From a virus, in the IMG/VR virus record IMGVR_UViG_3300022841_000015, positions 1 to 64,000 of that record: a stretch of DNA of 64,000 nt. One strand, given 5' to 3'. The notes under the pieces are model-generated. The model saw only the letters and a list, made by a program, of their open reading frames with translations, was not told where the DNA came from and searched no databases. Positions 40,953-50,329 of the stretch are shown here, one piece after another. The position numbers were made by a program, and so were the translations under genes. How positions within the stretch are numbered: position 1 is the stretch's first letter; each line of letters opens with the position of its first letter.

Positions 40953-43900
40953 TTAGTAAAAAACACCCTTAAAAACATTCTCAGGAACTACGCTTCCAAC
41001 TCCAACAGACTCTAACGGCATGTGTGCAATACCACCGTAACGAGTACTCATGTTAAGAACGTTAGCACTAAAGATAGTGTTCATGTTTCCTGTTACATAC
41101 TCTTGTATAACCATTTCAGTAGACAAGTTAACAGGTTTATCTTTAACCATTCTGTAAATAGCTTTCTGTATACGTAACCAGTAAGAAGGAAACATTAGTA
41201 TACCTACGTCGCTTAGCTGTTTAACAGCCATAGGCAAGTTTTCTTTGTAATCAGGAAAAGAGTCAAGTACGTGTATTCGTGCTTGTGAAGGTGTCATTTT
41301 CTCATTCTGAATAGCATGTCTGTACAGAGTTTCTTTAGCAAACACATCAATCCTATCCGTTACACTAGAACCTAATCTTACAATTTCACTATTTGGGCTA
41401 GTAGTAAACTGAGATACATAACCTACAACATCCTCGTCCGTCTTCAATTCCTTAATACGATCAGTAACCATATCAAGTTGCTGTTGAGCACCTTTACCAT
41501 AACCAGATTTACCAACTATCCCGCCAATATGACTTAAGAAGTCCTCACCTTGAAAACCAATCTTATTTAACGTTTTAATAAAATGAGCTACAACATTCTT
41601 ATTACCTTTTCTGTCTGTAAGCATGTACTCAAGTGCTGTTTGAACATCAGCTTGGAATCCAGAAGAAGCATCAGAATTTTTAGCTACAAGATCAGAACCT
41701 AGAGAGTTAATAAAACCTTTGTTACCTAAGTTACCTACAGAAGTATTATCAATCTGAGTTTTTAACGCAGTTATTCTATCCTTTATAGCTTGATTGTCTT
41801 TAGTACCTACTAACCTAACTTTTAGCTGAATAATTTCATTAGTTATATTTTGATACTTATCATAGTCTTTAGATATTTCTAAAAAGTTTTTACCTATAAA
41901 CAATGGTGAAGCACCTGCAACACTTAAGTAAGCTACGTTAGACATAACATCAATAGCCCATTTAGCAGGGTTTACAACAACCATACCTATTTTAGAACCA
42001 GCTGTAAGGTCTTTTACTATTCTCATTGCCCACTTCATGTGGTGATTATCAATAAGCGATTTAGAAAATCCACCTATAAGTAAATGAGACATGTCTTTTC
42101 TTACTAGCGTAATTTGGTCACTAAATTTTACACCGCTAGTTCCTTTTACATCAGAAATTCTACCACCAACTGGTTTGTATCTAGCTCTAATAGACTTGTC
42201 TAATGTGTTGTAAGCTTTGCCATCATCTAGCTTAACAAACCAAGGGTTGTCCATGTTATCAGAATCAACTACTTCTTTTAACTTACCTAGATCTGTATCG
42301 TTTGTAGCAAGAAATCTATTTTCAGACATAACTATGTTATTTCGTATTATCTGAGAATCCTTAATAGCCATGCTGTGTGCTGCACCTCTAACAAGAGTAT
42401 TTACAAAGTCAGTCTCTATACCTAAAGTTTCTTTTTCAGCAGGACTAAGTACTACTTTAAATTTGTTACTTTCAGCTTTAACAACGTTAGAGTAGTTTAT
42501 TTGACTAGCACTAGTTACGTCTACGTCTGTAGAACTCAACTTTATGTCAGTGTATGCTCCACGAAGTTCTGTAGAATCAATAAGCTTTTTGTAAACAATA
42601 CCTAAATTGTCTTTAGTTGGATTTCTTAATACTTTCCAACCTGTTTCTTCACCTATTTCATAAGATCTTAAATCTTTAAGTTCTATAGCTTTTGTTTGAT
42701 GAGATTCTTTGTAGTACTCAGGCAACATACTGTCTCTTAAACCTTCAGTACCTTCTACACCTAGCATAGTAACTCTATTAGCAATACTATTGTCTTTAAC
42801 TAGGTTAACTAAATCAGTTTTAGCTAGGAATGACTCAAATTCTTTATTACCTATTTTTTGTATGGACTTAAGAGCTAATAACTTTCTAATGTCTACACTA
42901 AATGTAGCACTATCTGACATAGCATAAGTAGAAGCTAAGTTGTACAATTTGCCACCTTCTTTAGTACCTGCCTCAGTTTCTACAGTACGTTCTACGTTAC
43001 GTTCAATTAAGTGATCTACATCTCTAATAGCAGACTTACTAACTTTTTTTATTTCAGTCTCTAACCGGGTTACTTCAGCGTCTATTTGACTGCTTGTAGT
43101 AATGTCACTAGCAAACACAAAGTAATCATGTAGCGGTAATTGAGTTACAAACCTGCCTATAGTACTAACCTCATCTTTAGACACACCAGTAAGTGCTTTT
43201 TTAAACTCACTTTTTTGAAAAGCAATAGAAGAAATTTGCTGACCTTCCAGTAAAGCTGAATCAGCTAACAAATCTGCCTTGTTAACTTTATTAGTACCTT
43301 CACCAGTAATAGTTTGAACTAAACCTTGAAGTGCTTCAGACCCTTCGTAAATGCCGGATAATTTATCAGCAGCATCACTATAAAGAGGAAACAACCTTTT
43401 CATGTTTTTGTCTAAAGTGTTTAATAAACGTTTACCTTTTCTTTCAATTTTACTGTTAAGCATACTAGATACAGCAGCATTTAAATAACGAAGTGAAGCT
43501 TTGTCTTGCATATCAGCAGCACTAGTTGTTTGTCTATTTTTTCCAGAAAACAAAACTGTTTCAAATTGTTTTTGCATATCTGTAATAAAGTTTATGTCTT
43601 CTTCTCTTTTACTTTTTCCTGAAACAATAACACCATTAATAGCAGAAAATAACTTTTCAGCATTAGGATCACCAATTTTAAAATCAGCGTAAGTAACATT
43701 ATTAATAATAGTTATTACTTTATTTTTGACAAATTCTAATACTTTAGCTAATTTATTTTTAGAAGTGTTATTTAGTGAACTGTACACTTCAGCAGCTACA
43801 TCAGGTTCTGAATTCATAATAGCAATAAATTCAGATAACATAGTTTCTTGTGAAGAATTTATATCAATGTAATCCATTCGTTCTTGAGTTTTATTACTAA

Positions 43901-46900
43901 AAGTTTTTCTTAAAACATGATTCATAGTTTTATCTATGTAAGCCATGTTTAAGTCTAATTGAGTACTGGTACCACTAGTTTTATTAGCAAATCTTTTAAC
44001 CCAATCAATTACAACTCCTGCTGTAAAACTGTGAACTATTTCATGTTCAATAAGTTCTATTCTAGTTTTACGATCAGTAGAATTTTCTGAAATAACTACA
44101 GTATCAGTTTCAGTATCAAATTCAAATTCTTCACCTATTCTTACATTAGAACTGTTAGATCCTTCAAGAAAACTTTTAATAATAGGTGATTCTTCTTTGT
44201 ACTGCTCTAATATAGTTTCTACGTCTGTAAGTGACTCAGTAGCTGTTTCTGGCTCACTAGCAGTTGTAGTAGTATTAGGAGCAGCATTATCAAATGCGTC
44301 CTTCATAGCTGAATTAGAAGGGTTAGCAGTAGCAGGTTCAGCATTAGGAACAGTAGCAGTCTCAACTTCTGTATTAGCATCAGCACCAGCAAACTCTCTG
44401 GCTTTTATACTGTTACCAATAAGAGCGTTAGTCTTCATGTTCATTCTTTCACTGTTAGCTATTTTAGCTTTAGCAGCTACTCTTGCATCAATCTTTGCTT
44501 TAAGTTTAGTAAACTTATCTGACTTAGCTAGTGCAGGATCATAAAACTCAATAGAGTTTAGTACTTGTTGATGAGTGTCATACTCACCTAAAAGTCTTTT
44601 ATTTAATCTTACGTAAGCTTCTTCTACAAGGCGTACAGTCTCTGTTGTGCCAATTATCTGATCGTGTACGACAATTGCACCGCTATCACCTAGGACTTCG
44701 TTTATAGCGTGATACATAAGCCCAGAGTCTATTCCGTGTATAACAGACACATCCATTATAGATTGAAACAGTTCTTGTTTACGTGTTAGTACTGTGTGGC
44801 CACCTTCTTTAGCTAGGTCACTATCTCCGGTTAAAGGACTAGATACTTCAACAATTTTTGTAAGAGGCATACCATAAGTTTTAACTTGGTCAATACCAAT
44901 ACCATCTAATACAGCTCCAAAAGGAAGTACTTTCATTCTATGGTTATCTTTAACTTGAGTAGCTAAATTATAAATGTCAGCACCATCTTTTCTAAAGTCT
45001 TTTAGGTAAGCTTCGTAAATTTCTGCCTGCATTATTTCATACAGTTGTTTAGGAACACCTTTAGTAATAAGAGCAGATTTAATATTAGAGTACAGACCTG
45101 ATATGTCTTTTAAATCTTTACTGTCAGCATTTTTAAGACTTGGTGAATCCATTAGGTCACCTAAGTAATCTCTAATGTTTTCGTCAGCTAGGTTGTCTAT
45201 AATACGTTTAGCTAGGGTGTCAGCCATAGATTTAACAGCTCCTTTAGGTCCCTGTCCGTATATAAATACCATAGTAGGATCTTTAGCAAAGGCTCTTTCA
45301 CCTTCTTTAGTACCACCAAATAACAAGTTTAAAGTAGTTTGTAATAATTCTCTTACGTTGCCTTGGCCTATGTCTGGTGACATAACTAAACTGTCTTTTT
45401 TATTAATAAACCTGCTAGTAGCATCTGACATAAGTGCGTAAACGTCATCTATTTTATTTTCGTCTAGTACTAAATTTCCATCTGCATCTGTAATAATACC
45501 TATGCTTTCCATAAACGTTTCTACATTGGCGTTAGTTCCTAATGCTTGTTGAAATGTTAATGTACCACCCTGTGCTGTAGCGTCAGCTGAATCCATAAGC
45601 TCAGTTTGTAAAGTGTCACCAGTATTATCTCTAATATCTTGAACACCTTTTAAAGTTACTAACAATGCTGCGTAGTCTACGCCTTGAAATCTTTCAGGTA
45701 GGTTACTTAAAGCTACTATTTTACGTTGCAGAGTTTTTGCATTTTCGTAACTTTTAAAGTCTTGTAAAGCAGCATCTAGATTAGCATTGCCACCTTCTAC
45801 AATTTCTTTATAAGTCAGTTCTTTATCATCTAGTGTTTCTTTAATGCTGTACACAAGACGGTTAAAATCAAAAGACTTTACTTTAACTGACTGAGTACCA
45901 CTAGTAAGCATGTGTCTGCTTTGTTTAGATGCATGAGCGTTTAACACACTGTTATCGTAGTAAAGTCTTATGTTTCTACCACCTTTCATTATCATGTGCA
46001 GTTCTTCAGGATTACCTTCAGAATTAACAAGCTGGTTATAAGTTTCTATAATATCGTCTAAAGGTACTGTTTTAGATAAGTTTTGACCACTAACACTTTC
46101 TTGCCTATCAACAGAGTGATCATCAGAAGTTTTAATTCCAAATAAAGACTTAATCATTAAAGGTTTATTTTTAAACTTGTCAGTTAAAAGTTTTGTAGCT
46201 GACTCACCTGTTTTGTCAGTTTCTTCTTTAATAAGTGCAAATAAATCATGTACTGTGTTATTTACGTAAAGAGGATTATCAAATAATTTCTGTCTAGCAC
46301 TTTGTGTACTAGGAGATTGAACATTACCATCAGGATCACTTTGAGCTACATCAACTGAACCGTCCTGTTTACCTGTGTAAGGCATAGTAATATTAGATGG
46401 CTGTGTCACATGTCTTACAACAGATAACGTGTCTACTATGGTACCTAGTTCGGTACCGCTTAAGTCAGCTGCAGTTCTATTAAGAAAATGAGATGACTCC
46501 TGAGACAAAGTATCAGTAAGTTTACCGGAAGAACTAACTTTGTATTTAGAAATGCCTAGTTTACTTGTATTTAAAGAAACACTTTTAGCATTTGTTGTTG
46601 TAATTTTCTTTGACTCAAAAGTTTGTGTTATAGCTTCACTGTCAGTGTAATCACGAATAGTAGTTACATCATCATGAAAATTTACATAGCCTTTTTCTTC
46701 AAGTAGCTCTAGTGCTGCTATACCTTGAGTGTAATAAAGTTGCTCAATTTCTGCTGCAGTCTTAGGACTTTCTTCCATAGACTTGTATCTAGCTTGGTTT
46801 TTGTACATCCATTTACGACCAATACTAGCAGCTAGCCTAGACAATGGTAGTACTGGAAGTATTCCATCTACAGACAATTGACTCATTTGTACGTCATTAT

Positions 46901-47264
46901 TACGTGCTTTGTCAGACTCACCTTTAACTGCTTCCATAACTTCATGAAGTGCTATAGCTTTTGAAATACTGTCTTGATCTACATTATCGTTGTCTATACC
47001 AATAATATCTTCTTTAAAAGTATCAGCTTTTTGACCAGAATTTAATATTCTTGTAAGAGCATTCTCTATTTTTAAAAGAGTAGGTTTAGATTCATCTTTA
47101 CCCGGAAGTCCTTCAACACTATTAGTATTTACAAGTCTGTGAACATCTTCAGGTGTAATATTCCATACATTAAAACGCATGTTTTTTTCTGTATTAGGAT
47201 CTATTTCTACACCATTAAATTCTTGAATGTATTTTAAATATAGTTCTGGTGAAGGACAGGACAT
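40953..47264 (-). CDS. Virion RNA polymerase (N4 gp50-type) with HExxH metalloprotease-like segment
   Basis: A 2103-residue protein, last gene of the late operon as in N4. T7-family motifs in the first half: RNIRLYYDNSVLNAHASKQS (430-449); motif A SADATAQGG (D561, D-x4-G); motif B R657-x3-K661-x7-Y669-G670, the spacing of T7 R627/K631/Y639; H843-G-I-D846; motif C IVVHDQ (H867-D868). It is much shorter than N4's ~3500 residues. Residues 1069-1080 (IEHEIVHSFTAG) hold HExxH (H1074-H1078), with a downstream LSEFIA glutamate like a gluzincin third ligand. It would be injected with the DNA and transcribe early genes. The C-terminal ~800 residues are helical. Confidence 0.85.
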   Translation of the reverse strand: MSCPSPELYLKYIQEFNGVEIDPNTEKNMRFNVWNITPEDVHRLVNTNSVEGLPGKDESKPTLLKIENALTRILNSGQKADTFKEDIIGIDNDNVDQDSISKAIALHEVMEAVKGESDKARNNDVQMSQLSVDGILPVLPLSRLAASIGRKWMYKNQARYKSMEESPKTAAEIEQLYYTQGIAALELLEEKGYVNFHDDVTTIRDYTDSEAITQTFESKKITTTNAKSVSLNTSKLGISKYKVSSSGKLTDTLSQESSHFLNRTAADLSGTELGTIVDTLSVVRHVTQPSNITMPYTGKQDGSVDVAQSDPDGNVQSPSTQSARQKLFDNPLYVNNTVHDLFALIKEETDKTGESATKLLTDKFKNKPLMIKSLFGIKTSDDHSVDRQESVSGQNLSKTVPLDDIIETYNQLVNSEGNPEELHMIMKGGRNIRLYYDNSVLNAHASKQSRHMLTSGTQSVKVKSFDFNRLVYSIKETLDDKELTYKEIVEGGNANLDAALQDFKSYENAKTLQRKIVALSNLPERFQGVDYAALLVTLKGVQDIRDNTGDTLQTELMDSADATAQGGTLTFQQALGTNANVETFMESIGIITDADGNLVLDENKIDDVYALMSDATSRFINKKDSLVMSPDIGQGNVRELLQTTLNLLFGGTKEGERAFAKDPTMVFIYGQGPKGAVKSMADTLAKRIIDNLADENIRDYLGDLMDSPSLKNADSKDLKDISGLYSNIKSALITKGVPKQLYEIMQAEIYEAYLKDFRKDGADIYNLATQVKDNHRMKVLPFGAVLDGIGIDQVKTYGMPLTKIVEVSSPLTGDSDLAKEGGHTVLTRKQELFQSIMDVSVIHGIDSGLMYHAINEVLGDSGAIVVHDQIIGTTETVRLVEEAYVRLNKRLLGEYDTHQQVLNSIEFYDPALAKSDKFTKLKAKIDARVAAKAKIANSERMNMKTNALIGNSIKAREFAGADANTEVETATVPNAEPATANPSNSAMKDAFDNAAPNTTTTASEPETATESLTDVETILEQYKEESPIIKSFLEGSNSSNVRIGEEFEFDTETDTVVISENSTDRKTRIELIEHEIVHSFTAGVVIDWVKRFANKTSGTSTQLDLNMAYIDKTMNHVLRKTFSNKTQERMDYIDINSSQETMLSEFIAIMNSEPDVAAEVYSSLNNTSKNKLAKVLEFVKNKVITIINNVTYADFKIGDPNAEKLFSAINGVIVSGKSKREEDINFITDMQKQFETVLFSGKNRQTTSAADMQDKASLRYLNAAVSSMLNSKIERKGKRLLNTLDKNMKRLFPLYSDAADKLSGIYEGSEALQGLVQTITGEGTNKVNKADLLADSALLEGQQISSIAFQKSEFKKALTGVSKDEVSTIGRFVTQLPLHDYFVFASDITTSSQIDAEVTRLETEIKKVSKSAIRDVDHLIERNVERTVETEAGTKEGGKLYNLASTYAMSDSATFSVDIRKLLALKSIQKIGNKEFESFLAKTDLVNLVKDNSIANRVTMLGVEGTEGLRDSMLPEYYKESHQTKAIELKDLRSYEIGEETGWKVLRNPTKDNLGIVYKKLIDSTELRGAYTDIKLSSTDVDVTSASQINYSNVVKAESNKFKVVLSPAEKETLGIETDFVNTLVRGAAHSMAIKDSQIIRNNIVMSENRFLATNDTDLGKLKEVVDSDNMDNPWFVKLDDGKAYNTLDKSIRARYKPVGGRISDVKGTSGVKFSDQITLVRKDMSHLLIGGFSKSLIDNHHMKWAMRIVKDLTAGSKIGMVVVNPAKWAIDVMSNVAYLSVAGASPLFIGKNFLEISKDYDKYQNITNEIIQLKVRLVGTKDNQAIKDRITALKTQIDNTSVGNLGNKGFINSLGSDLVAKNSDASSGFQADVQTALEYMLTDRKGNKNVVAHFIKTLNKIGFQGEDFLSHIGGIVGKSGYGKGAQQQLDMVTDRIKELKTDEDVVGYVSQFTTSPNSEIVRLGSSVTDRIDVFAKETLYRHAIQNEKMTPSQARIHVLDSFPDYKENLPMAVKQLSDVGILMFPSYWLRIQKAIYRMVKDKPVNLSTEMVIQEYVTGNMNTIFSANVLNMSTRYGGIAHMPLESVGVGSVVPENVFKGVFY

Positions 47265-50200
47265 TAAATTTTACACCTTGGATTTAGTTTAGTATAAAGA
47301 GCTTCAGCTTTTTTCTTGTCAGAAATAACTTGTGAAGGTTCATTATCAAATGATTCTGTCATAACTACCTCTGTTTGTACATCAGGAAAAGCTTGTTCAA
47401 ATGCACTAAGTATTTCAGGGTACTTATCTAAAGAAGTAAAATTTCTTAGTAAGTTTTTAACTTCAGCAATATTAGTATAACCAGCTTCTTTAAGTTTTGT
47501 AATTATTTTAGGTAACGTAGGAGTAATTGTAGTAGAAACAATTGCTTGTTTAGAAGGACTATCTTCAACAGAAGCAATTATACTATCAAATGAACTTAGT
47601 TGTTTATTTATAGTGTCACGTTTCTTTTGTACTTCTGGTGTTACTTCAACAGTTTTTATTTCTTCAACAGCAGCTTCCTGTTTTGTAGAAGGAGTAGGTT
47701 TAGGACTAGGAGCAGCAGGTCTTTTAGGACCTACAACATTTTCTTTCTTTTCTGGTCCAACAACTAATTCTTTAGCAGCAGTAGCAGTATCTGTAACTGT
47801 TTTAGCAACTGAGTTGTAAGCATTTTCTAACTGTTTATCAAATTTAGCCATACCTTCTTCAGTTTCAAGATTAGGCATATCAGGCATATTAGGTAAGTCA
47901 GGTAAAAATTCCTTAACTTTTTTTGTAAAATCTTTAGAACTTTCTGAGTCTAAAAGACTTATCAATTCTTTTGTTGATTCAGCATTTTTAAAATACTCAA
48001 CTAAACCTTTAGATTTAATATTTTTAGACAACTCAGCTATTTTAGCTTTAGCTTCTGTTCTAACAGGTTTACGTATTTTATTTGATTCTAGTTTTAACTT
48101 GTTAGTAAGTACACCTAGACTAACTTTGTTTTTGCCTTTTTTAACTGAATCAAGTTCTTTGTATTTATCTAGGGCAGCCTCAACAATTTCTAAAGAAGGT
48201 AAATCTGCTACTTTGCCATTTATTGTATCTGAAACAAGTTTAAATACAGAGTCTGCTCCATTTTCTGAAAGAGCTGGACCTTTAGCAATATCTTTTAGCT
48301 CTGGCTTAATATTGTCTATAGTTGTTAAAGTATCGTTACTTTGACCTATATTTTTTAAAGCTTGTTTTTTATTAGCAAGAGTTTTCTGTAATTTCTTGGC
48401 TAGGTCCGGGTGTTTTTTATCAATAACAGATATTACTTTTGTAAGATCGTTTATTTCCATATCTTTAACAGCAGCTAAAACAGTATTAGAAGACTTAATT
48501 CCGTTTCTAAGACCTAACTCTATAACACCTCTAGCAGTACTAGATTCTAGATTTTTAACAATTTCTACACTTGCTGTACCAAGTGCAGTAACAGTTTTAA
48601 CTAAGTTTTCTACAGGAACATTTTTTAGAAGTTTTTTAGCTTTTTCAGTACTTTTGTTTACAACATTAGTACCTACTTTGCTTACAACTCTTCCTACACT
48701 AGTTGCCATTAACTCTGTTTTTACAAGAGCTTGATCACTTCTAAATTGACTAATTAACTTAGTTTTTATAGAGTTAAATTGTTTTGGATCAGCAGCAGCT
48801 TCAGTAGTTATGTTCCCATTAGTTTGTATTTTTATGGTTTCTACACCTACTACGTCATCAGCTAGTAAGTCATCAATAGTTTTAGCATTTAAAACAGTGT
48901 CAATATTTTTTTCTTTGCCTGCTATTTCTTTATCTGCTATAGCTGTTCTTGCTGTTTCAGATTCAGACAATACTGCACGATCTGTTTCAGACAATAGTTC
49001 AAAACTTGCTTTAGTAAGTGCATCTTGACTTATTTCTTTAACTTTTTTACCACCTCTTACAGCAACACCTGCAGTTCCTACAACAGTGTCTAAAGCTGCA
49101 CCAGCAACAACTCCCGGAGCAACAGTAGCACCTTTAACACCACCGCCTACCATAGCACCTACTAAAGCAGAGTAGTTGGCTTCATCTATATTACCTTCTT
49201 CATTAAGTTCATCTAAAGCAGACCTAATAGAAAAGTCATCCATCTTAGCTTGTAGTATTGAATGCCAAGTTTGTAAATATTCTAGTGTTGCTTCTAATCC
49301 GCCAACAGCAGACACTTTTACAGCAGCTTTTAGTACTCTTTTAGCAACTTCTACACTGTATTTTTTAGGTATAGGAGACAATGCTTTTGAAATGTCTTTT
49401 GCATATTGTTTAGTAGCGTTTTTAGCAACTGTAACACCTGCTATAGATGGCAAAGCACTCATAAATATAGCTCTATCAAACATCATAAGTGCTAAAGCAG
49501 CAGGAGCATTAACTAATTTGTGCATAACTGAAGACGCTTCACCATTTTCTTTAATGTAAGCTTCTTCATTTTGTTGTAATACAGCAGCAGTTGATAAACT
49601 TACTTGACTAGCTTTTTTACCAACAGACTTAGTAGCAGCTAGTGCTTTTTGTAATACGTTTAATTTTACACCTGCATCTTTAGCAGCTACTGCATCAGTA
49701 ACAGCATCTGATATATCACCTATTGCATTAGCACCACGAAAAAGCTTTTTACCAAGCATAGGTAAACCACCAATACCAGCAGTACCAAGAGTACCAGCAA
49801 TGCCTGACGCTATTGTTCCAGTTAAACTGTCTACAGCTAGTTCTGGAAGTACTTTTGCAGTTGTACTTATAGCGTCTATTACATTACCTGCTGCGTCTAA
49901 ATACTCACCTTCTCTTAAACTTATTCTAGCGTTAGCTAAACTGTTTATGCCTGAAGATGCTGCTTCATTAAGCTCTTGCCTTACCGTGGCTCTAACGTTA
50001 CTTCTAACGTCAGCTTCTTCCATTAGATTAGGGTTAGATTCTCCTGAAGCAATATTTTTTATGTTGTTAAATTCTCTATCAACAGCAGCAGTACCTAATG
50101 AGTACAAGTCATTAGCAAAACTAGTACTATTTGCAAGACCACCATTAAATCTGTCTATGTTGTTAGCTTGTTCTTCAGACACAGGAGTAACTTTAGGTTC

Positions 50201-50323
50201 AGGTGTAAGCTTTTGTTGCTTACTTGCTATTTTGTCTTTTAAAGAATCAATTTTCATGTCCAATAAAGAAGACGAGTAGTCTACCTGATAAGCATTTCCA
50301 GCATTTCTAAATATTTCAGACAT
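47264..50323 (-). CDS. Internal virion / ejection protein
   Basis: A 1019-residue protein. Residues ~145-430 are rich in alanine, glycine and valine with several hydrophobic stretches (LTGTIASGIAGTLGTAGIGG, ALALMMFDRAIFMSALPSIA, VVAGAALDTVVGTAGVAVRG); the rest is helical and lysine-rich. This looks like a protein that inserts into the host envelope during DNA ejection. It ends in TAATG with the virion polymerase gene, so the two may be injected together. No enzymatic motif seen. Confidence 0.65.
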   Translation of the reverse strand: MSEIFRNAGNAYQVDYSSSLLDMKIDSLKDKIASKQQKLTPEPKVTPVSEEQANNIDRFNGGLANSTSFANDLYSLGTAAVDREFNNIKNIASGESNPNLMEEADVRSNVRATVRQELNEAASSGINSLANARISLREGEYLDAAGNVIDAISTTAKVLPELAVDSLTGTIASGIAGTLGTAGIGGLPMLGKKLFRGANAIGDISDAVTDAVAAKDAGVKLNVLQKALAATKSVGKKASQVSLSTAAVLQQNEEAYIKENGEASSVMHKLVNAPAALALMMFDRAIFMSALPSIAGVTVAKNATKQYAKDISKALSPIPKKYSVEVAKRVLKAAVKVSAVGGLEATLEYLQTWHSILQAKMDDFSIRSALDELNEEGNIDEANYSALVGAMVGGGVKGATVAPGVVAGAALDTVVGTAGVAVRGGKKVKEISQDALTKASFELLSETDRAVLSESETARTAIADKEIAGKEKNIDTVLNAKTIDDLLADDVVGVETIKIQTNGNITTEAAADPKQFNSIKTKLISQFRSDQALVKTELMATSVGRVVSKVGTNVVNKSTEKAKKLLKNVPVENLVKTVTALGTASVEIVKNLESSTARGVIELGLRNGIKSSNTVLAAVKDMEINDLTKVISVIDKKHPDLAKKLQKTLANKKQALKNIGQSNDTLTTIDNIKPELKDIAKGPALSENGADSVFKLVSDTINGKVADLPSLEIVEAALDKYKELDSVKKGKNKVSLGVLTNKLKLESNKIRKPVRTEAKAKIAELSKNIKSKGLVEYFKNAESTKELISLLDSESSKDFTKKVKEFLPDLPNMPDMPNLETEEGMAKFDKQLENAYNSVAKTVTDTATAAKELVVGPEKKENVVGPKRPAAPSPKPTPSTKQEAAVEEIKTVEVTPEVQKKRDTINKQLSSFDSIIASVEDSPSKQAIVSTTITPTLPKIITKLKEAGYTNIAEVKNLLRNFTSLDKYPEILSAFEQAFPDVQTEVVMTESFDNEPSQVISDKKKAEALYTKLNPRCKI

Positions 50324-50329
50324 AGTTAG

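Noticed and set aside
44197-44544. A 115-residue plus-strand frame opposite the virion polymerase
   Set aside because: Shadow of an alanine/glutamate-rich region on the coding strand; no start signals.
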